A model generated the notes under the pieces. The model saw only the letters and a list, made by a program, of their open reading frames with translations, was not told where the DNA came from and ran no database searches. A stretch of DNA of 64,000 nucleotides from Arabidopsis thaliana (lineage: Eukaryota > Streptophyta > Magnoliopsida > Brassicales > Brassicaceae). The stretch lies in contig NC_003074.8 in the NCBI RefSeq assembly GCF_000001735.4, forward strand, positions 8,742,101-8,806,100, in the 5' to 3' direction. Position 1 is the first letter of the stretch; every line of letters starts with the position of its first letter. Positions 35,207 to 47,202 of the stretch are shown here, piece by piece. Both the position numbers and the translations under genes were made by a program.

Positions 35207-38200
35207 TAAAACATTACTCTCTCAACCCATTAGTAGTTTCAGTATACAAAAACACCAACCTAACCCCTTTCACACGTATTAGCAAGTGTGCAAAGCTTTA
35301 TACTTATTTTGAATGGTAGAGAGTTTGGTCAACCTCGGCTTGACAATGAGAAAGCAACTGAAGCGTTGATCCATTCTCCAACATATGCTTTTTCTTTTTG
35401 GTTTGGGGTTTATGACGTCTTCTATTATTAATCTAGCACTTCTTGTGGTATTTGGTTAGTGATTTGTAGAAAAAAATTACATTTGCTAATGAAATTAAGC
35501 CAGTTGATTGCTTATGATGTCTGCAGCTAAACATAGTAAATGACTTTTCTTTGTTCTTCCAAGTTATGTGTTTGTTGTTAATTCACATTGGTGCAGCTAT
35601 GTTTTTGTGCAGTTGATTTGAGTGAGGAGTGAGATTACTTGGTAAAATAGTGGGCCTATATCTGGTTACGAAAGGCCCATTAGTAGCCCATTATGTTTTG
35701 TCCGTTTCAGACTAATTATTGGTCTTAACTTAAGTATATTACCCACATACGAATTCTGAACTTAGAATAAGCCAAATGCATTTGAATCCAAAGTTTGATT
35801 GATTCCTTGAAAAGTTAATTAGTACGTGTCGATTTTCAAAATACTAAAAACACAATTATATAATCTTAAACAGAAAGTTAAGTATAATGTTTAATTAACA
35901 TAAATATTTAAATTGAGGGAGTAAGTAAGTGGTAATGTTAAAAAGAAAAAAGAACATTTTGGGAAAATAAACAAAAACATGGAGAGATTCGCACAAGGAG
36001 AGACTCTCGAGGCAAAGACCCTTGAAACAAGGCAACACTTCTTATTTCTTTATTTCTAAAAACTGCGCCGTTTAAGACTCTTATGGTCTTTTTCTCCTTT
36101 ATTTCTTTTGTTTACTTGTAATAATGGCTTGTGGTGCGCTAATTATTCTATGAACTTTGCTTAATTTATTAAATTTTTCAAAAGTAACATTAATACGTAT
36201 TAGAATAAATATTTCAATGTATGTCATGTGCCGGTAAATAAAACATTTTTTCTCTCTCTACGATAAAAATCCATACTTGACAACTTTGCATAGATTACTT
36301 ATTAATTTGTATTTTTATTTTTTCAGGTATAACTAAACTTATTACAGTAAAACATGACCAAAGTTTTTCGAAAAAAGTAATAAACTAATCGTAATTCAAT
36401 ATTTGACATGACCAAAATGCTGATAAGTAATAAGAGAAAAAGAGTTAAAGAAAAAAAAACAATTTGGGATTTTAATTCAATCAAATTGGAGTTTAAAGTA
36501 AAATAAAGGTAAGAATCATGAGAGTGGAGAATTAGGGTAGGTGAGAATGAGTGAGGCTCGGTGTGGTCACGTGAGGTATCCTCAAAATCAGGGATTGTTG
36601 TTTTGTCCACTACACTCCCTAAACCTAAACCCACTCATCCTTTGCTTAACCTATTTCTTAATACTATGATTTTAGTAAGTTTTCTATCAATAACTCTCTT
36701 TCTTTTTGCATACCTTTTTGGTCAATATTTTGTACTTATAAGTTTTAAAAATTGGAAAGAGTGTTTATTTTAAATATATGAATAGAAATTTGACAACAAG
36801 TCAAGCTACATCTTAAAATACTTTTTGAAAAAGTGATGGAAACTCGGAAAGGAAACATAATTAACACGAGATTATGTTAATGATTTTATTTCTCAGACTG
36901 TATTTGTATTAGATAAAAAATCAATAAACCATTAGAAATGGAAAAAAAAAAAATGAAAATTCATTGGATCTAGCAAAAGGTTCAAGTCTAGTCATCTTAT
37001 TTCAAAGGATTCTTAATGTGTGAAATAAACAGCAATACAACTATATCTAATTTATAGAGTAACCTTGTTTTCTTAAGATTACATTTCGGCTCAAAGGTTT
37101 AAAGTCAAGAAGATAACAACTATAGAAAGAAACAGTAAGCTACTAGAGTATTAACTAACATATACAATAAAATATACTCAAGTAGAAACAAAGGGAATAA
37201 AAACGAATCACTGATTCAACCACTTGCTTGGGGTTTGAGCAAACGCACTCGTTTACTTACAGGGGATTAAGCTAAATAATTTCTTTAAAACAATCTTAAT
37301 TAACTGATCCAACAGTAACATAAATAAAAATACTTATACCCATAAATTTACGTACCAACGCATATATATCAGACGGCTATTGAGTCCAGTTAGCACAAAA
37401 CTGTTGGAATCTCGATAATAGCATGAGCAACTAGTTATTTTTGTATAATAAACTACGATGTTATATAGTATATAAGTAGATAAAACATTCTAATCTCGAA
37501 GTAATATTTATATACACTTTTCGATTAAGCATAATTTGGCTTGTTTTAGTTTTACTTCAGCTTAGTCCTAAGAGATGAAACTGAACTTTTGTAGTTTTTA
37601 CTTATATCTTTTACAAATTTAACCACATTATATTAGATCGACAAAAGGGGAATTAAAATAAGATATAAGTATGTACATTACATGATTCACGTAAACTATA
37701 AATTACACTGCACATACCACTAGTGGTTATATCACCAACAATAAGCATGTATCCATAGGTAATTTTGTACTAATTCTAGCTATTTAACAATAGAATTTTC
37801 TTTTTAATAATTTTTATCCGGAATTCTATACCGAGATAATCATATTTTTTCTTGAAAACTATATTGATTAGATATTTACATAGTAAAAAAAATAGAATAT
37901 TTCCCCATATTGAAGAGCATTTTAATTAACCAAAATTTTTTTGTTACCTTTACCATGTCTTTAACCAAATATGTTTAGCTATTTACTTAATATCACTTTT
38001 AAACATCTTACCTTACGACTATTTCGTTTAGTTAGATATGTTTCTACTCTCCACGCAATGTATATGTATAATAATACTAAAGAAAATTAGTACTAAAATA
38101 TTACTGGTAAAGAAGAGATAGGCCATAAATAGGTGAGGTGGCAAAGAGGTGGGGTGGTGCAGTTTTGTTGATCTCAAGGCATTGTGTTTCCCTATTTTCC

Positions 38201-38450
38201 TTTGTACTCTTTCTCCTCTCTTAAATCGCCACTCCATTATTTTAAATTTCTTATCTTGATAAAACACACACACACACAAGTATTAGAAGAACTTAAACCC
38301 TCTTATGTTCTCTTCCTAAGCTTGAGTTTAATTCAAGCAAGAAACAGATTTCGAGAGAAGAGTAAGCACAGAGATAGAGAGAAAGAAGGCACCAAACCCT
38401 AAATGGGTCTAAACCCAAGATTTTAATCTTCTTTTCGTATTTTGAGGCAA
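35207..38450. other. Intergenic region upstream of RCH2
   Basis: About 3.2 kb. TGGGCC/GGCCCATTAGTAG motifs lie at about 35650-35690 and a CACGTG G-box at about 36568, beside an AC-rich CCTAAACCTAAACCC stretch. No convincing gene is present. The last 200 bases hold a CA microsatellite (about 38264-38278) and a telo-box AAACCCTAA (about 38395) in the probable leader of RCH2. Confidence 0.5.
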
Positions 38451-41400
38451 ATGTCTCTTCATTCCTTAATCTTCTTCTCCTCCTCTTCTTCTTCACTTCT
38501 CTTCTCTTTCTTCTTTATCTTCATCTTCTGTTTCTCTCTCTCTGATGCAGAGCAGAACCCGGAAGCTTCTATCCTTTACTCATGGCTTCACTCTTCTTCT
38601 CCTACACCTTCTTCTCTTTCTCTCTTCAACTGGAACTCTATAGACAACACTCCTTGCAACAACTGGACATTTATCACATGTTCTTCTCAAGGTTTCATCA
38701 CCGACATAGACATTGAATCTGTCCCTCTTCAGCTCTCCTTACCGAAGAATCTCCCAGCGTTTCGTTCTCTCCAGAAACTCACTATCTCCGGGGCCAATCT
38801 CACCGGAACTTTACCGGAAAGTCTTGGTGACTGCCTCGGCCTCAAGGTTCTTGATCTTAGCTCCAACGGCTTAGTTGGTGACATTCCTTGGAGTTTAAGC
38901 AAGCTACGTAACCTAGAAACGCTAATCCTCAACTCAAACCAACTCACCGGAAAAATCCCACCGGATATCAGCAAATGTTCGAAACTCAAGAGCCTGATTC
39001 TCTTCGACAATCTTCTCACCGGAAGTATCCCCACGGAGCTAGGGAAGCTCTCTGGTCTCGAAGTAATAAGAATAGGAGGAAACAAAGAAATCTCCGGCCA
39101 AATCCCATCAGAGATCGGAGATTGTTCCAATCTAACAGTTCTTGGTTTAGCCGAGACAAGCGTCTCAGGAAACTTGCCTTCTTCCTTAGGTAAGCTCAAG
39201 AAGCTAGAAACACTCTCGATATACACAACAATGATAAGTGGTGAGATTCCTTCTGATTTAGGGAATTGCTCTGAGCTTGTTGATCTCTTCTTGTACGAGA
39301 ATAGCTTGTCTGGTTCCATCCCTCGAGAAATCGGACAGCTAACGAAACTGGAACAGCTGTTTCTATGGCAGAACAGTCTCGTTGGTGGTATCCCTGAAGA
39401 AATAGGAAACTGCAGCAATCTCAAAATGATAGATTTGTCTTTAAACCTCCTCTCTGGTTCGATTCCAAGCTCCATTGGTCGTTTGTCTTTTCTTGAAGAG
39501 TTTATGATCAGTGACAACAAGTTCTCCGGTTCAATACCAACAACAATCTCAAACTGCTCGAGTCTTGTCCAGTTACAGCTCGATAAGAATCAGATTTCAG
39601 GTCTAATACCGTCCGAGCTTGGAACACTCACAAAGCTTACTCTGTTCTTTGCTTGGTCTAATCAGCTAGAAGGAAGTATCCCTCCTGGTTTAGCAGATTG
39701 TACTGATCTTCAAGCATTGGATTTGTCGCGCAATTCGCTAACCGGAACAATCCCTTCCGGTTTGTTTATGCTAAGGAACCTCACAAAGCTTCTCTTGATC
39801 TCAAACTCTCTGTCTGGTTTTATACCTCAAGAGATTGGTAATTGCAGCTCTTTGGTGAGATTGAGGTTAGGTTTCAACAGGATCACAGGAGAGATTCCTT
39901 CGGGTATTGGTTCTCTTAAGAAGATAAACTTTCTCGATTTCTCGAGTAATAGGCTACATGGAAAGGTTCCTGATGAGATTGGAAGCTGTTCAGAGTTACA
40001 GATGATTGATCTCAGTAATAACTCTCTTGAAGGTTCTTTGCCTAATCCGGTTTCTTCACTCTCCGGTTTACAAGTACTTGATGTTTCAGCTAACCAGTTT
40101 TCAGGCAAGATTCCAGCGAGTTTAGGACGGCTTGTGTCACTGAACAAACTAATCTTGAGCAAGAACCTGTTCTCAGGATCGATACCTACTTCTCTAGGGA
40201 TGTGTTCAGGGCTTCAGCTTCTTGATCTTGGAAGCAACGAGCTCTCTGGTGAGATTCCTTCAGAGCTTGGAGATATCGAGAATCTTGAAATCGCGTTAAA
40301 CTTGAGTAGCAATAGACTCACTGGGAAGATTCCTTCAAAGATTGCGTCTCTCAACAAGCTCTCGATTCTTGATCTCTCTCACAACATGCTTGAAGGAGAT
40401 CTTGCTCCACTCGCTAATATTGAGAATCTAGTCTCTCTTAACATATCTTACAATAGCTTCTCTGGTTATCTTCCAGACAACAAGCTTTTCAGACAATTAT
40501 CTCCTCAAGATCTTGAAGGAAACAAGAAACTCTGTTCTTCGACTCAAGATTCTTGCTTTCTCACCTACAGAAAGGGTAATGGACTTGGAGATGATGGTGA
40601 TGCTTCTCGTACAAGGAAGCTAAGGTTAACACTCGCACTTTTGATCACCTTGACGGTTGTGTTGATGATTCTTGGCGCGGTTGCGGTTATCCGAGCGAGG
40701 AGGAATATTGATAATGAAAGAGATTCAGAGCTTGGAGAAACATATAAATGGCAGTTCACACCGTTTCAGAAGCTGAATTTCTCGGTAGATCAAATCATTA
40801 GATGTTTAGTTGAACCAAATGTGATTGGTAAAGGATGTTCAGGCGTAGTTTACCGCGCTGATGTGGACAACGGAGAGGTTATAGCCGTGAAGAAGCTTTG
40901 GCCAGCGATGGTTAACGGTGGTCATGATGAGAAGACCAAAAACGTTAGAGATTCGTTTTCAGCTGAAGTTAAGACACTAGGGACGATCAGACACAAGAAC
41001 ATAGTTCGGTTTCTCGGATGTTGTTGGAACCGAAACACAAGGCTTTTGATGTATGATTACATGCCTAATGGGAGCTTAGGGAGTTTGCTTCACGAGAGAC
41101 GAGGATCTTCGCTTGATTGGGATCTTAGATACAGAATCTTGCTTGGTGCAGCTCAAGGTTTAGCTTATTTACATCATGATTGCCTCCCACCCATTGTTCA
41201 CCGCGATATCAAAGCCAACAACATCTTGATCGGTTTAGATTTCGAGCCTTACATTGCAGATTTCGGCTTAGCCAAGCTTGTCGATGAAGGTGACATTGGT
41301 CGGTGTTCTAATACCGTTGCTGGATCTTATGGTTACATTGCTCCAGGTATGTTCCTACATTTATCTTTCTTAGTATCATAAGCAACCAAAGTGGTTTAGT

Positions 41401-42050
41401 TAATGCTAATGCAACATTTGGTATAAAAAAAGTTCACAATCATGAAAAGTGTAGTTAGATGTTTTCTTACGTTTTGGTTTCTATTTTGCGTTGAAACTTA
41501 GAAGTCTGTGTCGTGTGCAGAGTATGGATATAGCATGAAGATTACAGAGAAGAGTGATGTTTATAGCTATGGTGTGGTAGTTCTTGAAGTGTTGACTGGG
41601 AAACAACCTATAGACCCTACGGTACCAGAAGGGATTCACTTAGTGGATTGGGTGAGGCAGAATAGAGGTAGCCTCGAAGTTCTTGACTCGACATTGAGAT
41701 CAAGAACCGAAGCTGAAGCGGATGAGATGATGCAAGTGTTGGGCACTGCTTTGCTGTGTGTGAACTCGTCTCCGGATGAGAGACCTACCATGAAAGACGT
41801 TGCGGCTATGCTCAAAGAGATTAAGCAAGAGCGTGAGGAGTACGCGAAAGTTGACTTGCTTCTCAAGAAATCTCCTCCGCCAACAACAACAATGCAAGAG
41901 GAATGTCGGAAGAATGAGATGATGATGATTCCGGCGGCTGCAGCTTCGTCTTCTAAAGAGATGAGACGAGAAGAAAGATTATTGAAGAGTAACAACACGA
42001 GTTTCTCTGCTTCGTCTCTGCTTTACTCTTCTTCTTCTTCAATCGAGTGA
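38451..42050 (+). CDS. RCH2: LRR receptor kinase RCH2 (RGI1, RGF-peptide receptor type)
   Basis: Two exons, 38451-41346 and 41521-42050, give 1141 aa. The ATG at 38451 is used; a TTG three codons earlier is ignored. In order: a signal peptide with a long hydrophobic Phe-rich core; an N-cap with the paired Cys of TPCNNWTFITC; more than twenty 24-residue leucine-rich repeats (consensus LxxLxLxxNxLxGxIPxxLG); a transmembrane helix at about 725-747; and a cytosolic Ser/Thr kinase. The kinase shows GKGCSGVVY, AVKKLW, HRDIKANN (catalytic D919, an RD kinase), DFGLAKL and SYGYIAPEYGYSMKI across the intron. R207-x-G209-G210 (RIGG) matches the RxGG motif by which RGI receptors bind the sulfotyrosine peptide RGF/GLV. 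Ligand perception controls root meristem size. The Ser-rich tail may be phosphorylated. The numbering among RGI/RGFR names is from memory. Confidence 0.95.
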
Positions 42051-42724
42051 TTTTAAGGTTTGAAGGTTACGTGAGAAGAAAGCTTTTGTGTGTTGTTTGA
42101 GAAAATGGCCTTTTTTTTTCATTTATCATTTTAAGTCTTTATATATGTTATGTATAAAAGAAGAAGAATAGAATGAGAGAAGTGAGTCAGTAATGTTATG
42201 GAATTGTGATTAGTAAAGGGTGACATGATATTGTACCTTTTTGGGCGGTTTGAAATCAATAATTTCTCTAGTTTTCTCTCCAAGTGTGACTTTAGATTGA
42301 ATGTAGTCCTTTATAGTTTTCACTCATAAACAGTACTATATATATCACCTTCCAGAAACGTATTAATAATAATATTGAATTATTGATGCATAAAACAATT
42401 CTTCAAAAATGATATTTCATGGGGCTCTTGAATCAGTAAGCCACATAATATTGGACCATGTTTTGGTTTACATGCAACATTATATTGCATACCGTCCGGC
42501 CAATTGAGTTGGTCTCTATTTTCTTTCTTCGTGTGGCCAATTTTGGCACAATGAAAAAGCATGCATTTGACCTTTTTCATTTTTTAAACCTTGAGCCTTT
42601 CATATATTCTTAATCTTACTATAATTGTTGATCACCAAATACATTTTTGAGAGCTAGAGCTGGTAAATACGTTTAGCTCTATTTCCATTCATTATAATTT
42701 GGAAAAATTGGATATTAAGGATCA

Positions 42725-43810
42725 TTTTTTCAAAAATTTGTCCATCTATACCTTAGTTTGTAAATTGTCATCTATGACTAAACTACCCTTATTCATCTAT
42801 AAAATTAAGTTTTAAGACATTTAAAGAGATAAAAATAGTAAAATCATGTTAATAAACAACTAAGAAAAAGATTTCTAGAATTTTTTTTGTAATTTTATTG
42901 AGAATAATCAGTTTTTATATCAATGATTTTTGTTCTGCAATATTTAGAATACATTTTCTGCCATTTGTACATATTCTGAAAAAAGTAGATTATGCATTCT
43001 ATCATTTATACATGTTCCGAAAAAAATAGAATATGCATTCTACCATTTATACATGTTCCGAAAAAATAGAATATGCATTCTACCATTTGTACATGTTCTA
43101 CGGATTTTAGAATTGAAATGTGTTCTACAAATTTCAGAATACATCATTTTATATGTTCTGCAAAATTTAGAAGATATATTCTACACATTACTCAATGTTC
43201 TACAAAATTCAGTATACGTATACTACGATTTACTCTATGTTCTGAAAAAGTTAGAATATAAATTCTACGAAATTTAGAATATATATTTTGAAAAAAATAG
43301 AAACCTTTAAAAATAGAAACTAAATCTAAAAATTAGGAAATTACATATTTATGTAAAATATTATAAGTAATCAAATATATGGTGAATATTATGTATTTAT
43401 AGTGTTATACGTAATTTAGAATGAGTATTTTGATTAGTTTAGAAGTAAAATCACACAAATTAGATTCTCTCTTATAAAAACCTAAAAGATTTTTTTGTTT
43501 TTCTCCTTTCCACGAGAGTTTCTTTCTCATACTCATTTCATGATCTTTTCATATTTTTTATAAAATTATGCTGCAAATCAAAGTTGATGTAAAAGGCTCG
43601 TTGACAAATTATGCTGAAACTTTTTATAATTGGGGTTTAGCCTCTATTCTAGTGAGAGTTTTTGGATTTGGAGATATAGAATCATATTTCTTCAGTTCTA
43701 TATTTTATTTCATTTTATAATTAAGGGTATAATTGGTTTTTAATTTTCCTTAAAACCTATTTCACCAAAGTTATCTATATAAAGTATAGATGGACAAACT
43801 TTTGGAAAAT
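42725..43810. mobile_element. Non-autonomous TIR element with internal tandem array
   Basis: TTTGTCCATCTATAC at 42737-42751 is perfectly inverted as GTATAGATGGACAAA at 43784-43798. Imperfect pairing continues outward (TTTTTCAAAAA against the complement of CTTTTGGAAAATC). Just inside each end are matching words about losing or keeping a few bases of ACTACCC/TATACCC. The roughly 1.1 kb between holds no transposase. I could not define a clean target duplication, so the superfamily (MULE-like is my guess) is open. Confidence 0.55.
42950..43290. repeat. Tandem array of about 45-50 bp units
   Basis: About seven units with the theme ATGTTC(T/C)G.AAAAA.TTAGAATAT..ATTCTAC.ATTT. The first three (about 42970-43100) are nearly identical; later ones diverge. 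It lies inside the TIR element above. There are no spacers of constant unique sequence, so it is not a CRISPR array. Confidence 0.75.
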
Positions 43811-44558
43811 CAAAAGTATTGAAGATTGTTTCCTTCAATGAGACCATAATAAATTTACTCTTGAAACGACCCAACCACCATTTGTCTTGAAAGAAGATGG
43901 ATTGGAAATTTGGAAGTGAAAAACGTAAAAAGTCGATAAAGGTTAAGCAAAAACTATTTGTGTAATGGTTTATCGAATATAGCATTGACAATTGGCTATA
44001 GACTTCTGTTAGTACTGTTTCATTTCATTGGCTCAGTCTCTGCTATCCAAAGAGAGCGTTTTGGAAATTGGCTTAACTTTAATTATAGTGATAAACGTTA
44101 AAGTCACAACCGTATTAAAGTGATTTGTTTCAACGTATCAAAAAATTAAAAATCGTTTCATACATTTAATCGCTAAATTTAAGTTTTAACAAGCAATAGT
44201 AGAAGACTTCAAAATGTAACAGCGAAATGCAGACATCTTGATTTGCAGCTTATCATATTAAAAAAAAATTACATCGAACCACTATATCACATTGACTCTA
44301 CTTTTGCACTAGGATAAAATCTAAAATTTTAGGATATACGAAATACGAATTAATGCTCGTTTCAATAGTTTACTAATTCTTGTGAATACATCTATCTAAG
44401 TAGCTACGAAGCTCCCTATACATAAAACCATTACATTTCCCATAGAAGAGGACTGTCATGACCAATGATAATTGTGAACAAGTCATTAACACTTTCTTCA
44501 CCTTTAATTAAGTCTTATCCAATTAATTATCTTCAACTGTAATCCGTCTCTTTCCTTC

Positions 44559-44590
44559 TATATAATCCACTACATTCCATGCATGCATGC
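44559..44590 (+). promoter_or_regulatory. TATA box and overlapping RY repeats of the glycine-rich protein gene
   Basis: TATATAAT at 44559-44566 is followed by CATGCATGCATGC at 44578-44590, overlapping RY (CATGCA) elements bound by B3 factors such as ABI3, FUS3 and LEC2. Their position close after the TATA box, near the likely start site, is unusual. Seed expression is a possible inference, not shown. Confidence 0.45.
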
Positions 44591-44663
44591 TTTCAAATCC
44601 AAACATAACATCTCAACATTGAACTCGTTTGAAATCTCTAAACAAGCGATAGAGCTAAACAAA

Positions 44664-45077
44664 ATGGCAATGAGGTTCTCATCACTTACTAAAATCGTGC
44701 TTCTCTCTGCAGCTATGTTGCTTTTGGTCCACGCAAGTGCTCGCACTTTACAGCAAACTCAGACTCTGCCTCTCCAAGGAGGAGGAGCTGCTCCTACCAA
44801 AGATGAGCCTCATATGGTTAATGCCCCTCTTGAGGACCAGAAGAACTTCATCTACGGCGGTGGAATTGGCGGTGTTGCCGGAGTTGGTGGATTCATGGGG
44901 ATGCCAGGTGGTGGAAGTGGTGGCTCTGGCATGACTTTCCCACTCCCGAGTGGGACGCCGCTTCTTGGTGGGGCTGGTGGGCTTGGTGGTTTGGGTGGTG
45001 CAATGGGGTTCCCTGGTGGACTCGGTGGTGGACCTAGTGGTGGTGGTGTTCCAAGTTCAAGCGGTGGTTCTCCTTAA
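44664..45077 (+). CDS. Small secreted glycine-rich protein
   Basis: A 137-aa intronless protein. Residues 1-27 form a signal peptide (IVLLSAAMLLLVHASA core). A short linker with Gln-rich TLQQTQTLPLQ and an acidic DEPH segment follows. The remainder is Gly-rich with GG, GGL and FPGG repeats and scattered Met and Pro. Such proteins are typically cell-wall structural or signalling components; nothing in the sequence specifies a partner. The frame is open 27 codons upstream to another ATG at 44583, but that lies within the probable start-site region and would mask the signal peptide. Probably AT3G24250 by position. Confidence 0.85.
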   Translation: MAMRFSSLTKIVLLSAAMLLLVHASARTLQQTQTLPLQGGGAAPTKDEPHMVNAPLEDQKNFIYGGGIGGVAGVGGFMGMPGGGSGGSGMTFPLPSGTPLLGGAGGLGGLGGAMGFPGGLGGGPSGGGVPSSSGGSP

Positions 45078-46848
45078 GACAGATCATGATGATTAATTGG
45101 TTCCTATGTAGTATGTAACTCCAAGATGTTTAGGAGGAAGTGAAGTTTTGTTTCGTTGTGTTAAGTTTGGATCTTTGATGTCGTTTCTGTGTTTCTCTTA
45201 TCGTCTTTTTCGTCATCAGTTTATGGTTTGACGTTATGTTTGTGTTTCCTTGTTCGTAATTTCTTTAATAATATTCGTTCTGTTTTTGTTTAAATATTCT
45301 GGTATGTTTTATAGAAATCTGGCATAGAAATTAAGTCATGCAACAAAAGCTCGACCAAATCATTACTCATTACAAAAGATTAATTTCACCAAATGATCTT
45401 AGAACCCAACGTTACAAACAATAAAGTAATGATGCTTTCAGTTTGTGAGATTTAACCACACCAAAGCATGGCAATATTGACCATGTGAAATCAATAATAA
45501 AATATGGTTACATAGATTTAGGCATTTTAGATGCTTCTTACTCATGACAAAATCAAATTATCGACACTATACCAATAAAGCATACTAGTAATAATAATCT
45601 AGCCACAAAACACCGATTCCAACGAGAATTGTAAATATACAAATCAAACGATAGAAGCATAATTCAACAAGATCCGATATCGAATATAAATGCATGCATG
45701 TGGTTAGTTATCTTTAGAATGAAACATAGGCTTAGAGGGATTGGAGATCAAACCGGACAAGAAGGCAAAGATGTTTGGAAAACAACGACACGGGTCGTCA
45801 ACTAAGATTTCGACATAATTATTTCATTTTAAATTTACTGCTAACAAATAACAATCCTAATGTATTTGGTTGTTATGAATGTATAAAATTAATTATCCAA
45901 ATCCTTAAACCTTATTTTTATTTTTATCTTTGATAAATTGATTTAAAATATATAATTAGGGTCAATTTATAAATTTGCTTTTAAAAGGACCCCCATTTTC
46001 TATATAATTTAAAGTTCTCTAGATTTTAATATTACTAATATTTTCAGAAATTGTAGAATATGGTCTTTTAGCCTCGTAAGATCTCTAACGAGTTCGGTCT
46101 CTCCGAATTTACCCAAGTTAAAGTCTTGTATCATGGAACAAAACCTTGTATGTTTTCATGGAGACCGTTTGTTCGTAATGATCATCGTTATCAACTCATC
46201 AGCGTTGCCCATATCTTCAAAAAATCTCGATAACTTGAGGGTAAAGAAAGTCGAAAGTGGTTTCAAAGAATCAGATAGGAGACGACTTAGGGTTAGAGTA
46301 TATATATATATATAGTTTTAATTAAAAGTTAATGTTCGTGGATCGATATGTTAATTCGTTAGGTTTTGTGAAACGAATCTTTAATATATTTTGTCTGTAG
46401 TTTTAGCGGATCGGCCCGAACGGCCCAAATAATCTCGAAGCACCCCATCTGACATCTCTAAACATGGTTACAACTTACTTACAACATGTGGCAAAGCTGT
46501 TTAAAGTTACAAAGTAACCTAATTAGTAATTACAAAATGAAAATTGAAATTGTTTAAAGTCCGGTACAATACTTGAATTGAATGCTTCGATTGGTCAATC
46601 CAAAATTGAACCGGAATTGCAATTAACTCCAACTCTCGGGGGTCTAATTGATTCAATTATAATTTAGGGGTTCAATGTTGAAGAAAATTATAAATCTAGG
46701 GACGTTTTTCAAGGTTATGTATCTTCTCCTTTACCTTTCCCATTTGAAAATTGAAATCGTCTTCTCTGCTTTCAACTTCACAACTACACTCTCTTCAGTT
46801 CTCTAACAGTAGCGCCAAAATGAATCCCCAAGACTAAAGCTTTCTTCA
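45078..46848. other. Intergenic region before the LINE-split gene
   Basis: AT-rich spacer. It contains the 3' UTR of the glycine-rich protein gene and a decayed fragment of the SIN3-like gene, listed separately. A TATATATA run lies at about 46299-46313. Confidence 0.6.
46085..46320 (-). pseudogene. Decayed 5' fragment of a SIN3-like gene
   Basis: The segment matches the start of the SIN3-like gene at 52741-52920 in order: the AGTTCGG..TCTC.GA words, ATCAACTCATCAGCGT.(G)CCATATCTTC around the start codon, ATCTCGATA, and GACGACTTAGGGT.AGAGTATATATA of the leader. Read on the minus strand it begins MGNADELI (ATG at 46212), compared with MADADELM in the intact gene, then stops after about 18 codons. 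It is the end of an older copy in the same orientation, left of the LINE-split gene. Confidence 0.75.
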
Positions 46849-47202
46849 ATGGAAGAAGAAACCCACGACGGATCTCTCGATCTCCAAGAGATTCGCAGGT
46901 TTTCTACTTCTCTTTCGTCTCTTTCTTTCATTGATTTTTGTGCTGCTTTGTTCATCTATTTGCTCTCATTTTTCTCAGGCGCGTGAAAGAGTTCGATTTC
47001 TTTCCCCGGAATTGCAGAGAAGAGCCTGTAGAATCGTGTAGTTCCGATTACGAGACTCTGGTGGTTCAAGATTTTGTTCTTCAGTTTGAAGTAATTGCGA
47101 GATTTCGAGAACTCTTTTCCGTTTTTCAAATTTGTCTAATTTTCGATTAGATTGCTAATTTCGTTTTCGTGTAGCCAAAGGTGAAAGAGATTGTTGAAGA
47201 TT

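Noticed and set aside
38729..39520. 263-codon open frame antisense to the RCH2 leucine-rich repeats
   Set aside because: It mirrors the repeat codons of the sense gene; repeated LRR sequence keeps the antisense frame open. No promoter or domain supports it.
42950..43290. Possible CRISPR-like array
   Set aside because: Units are contiguous and diverging with no constant-length unique spacers, and the DNA is plant nuclear.
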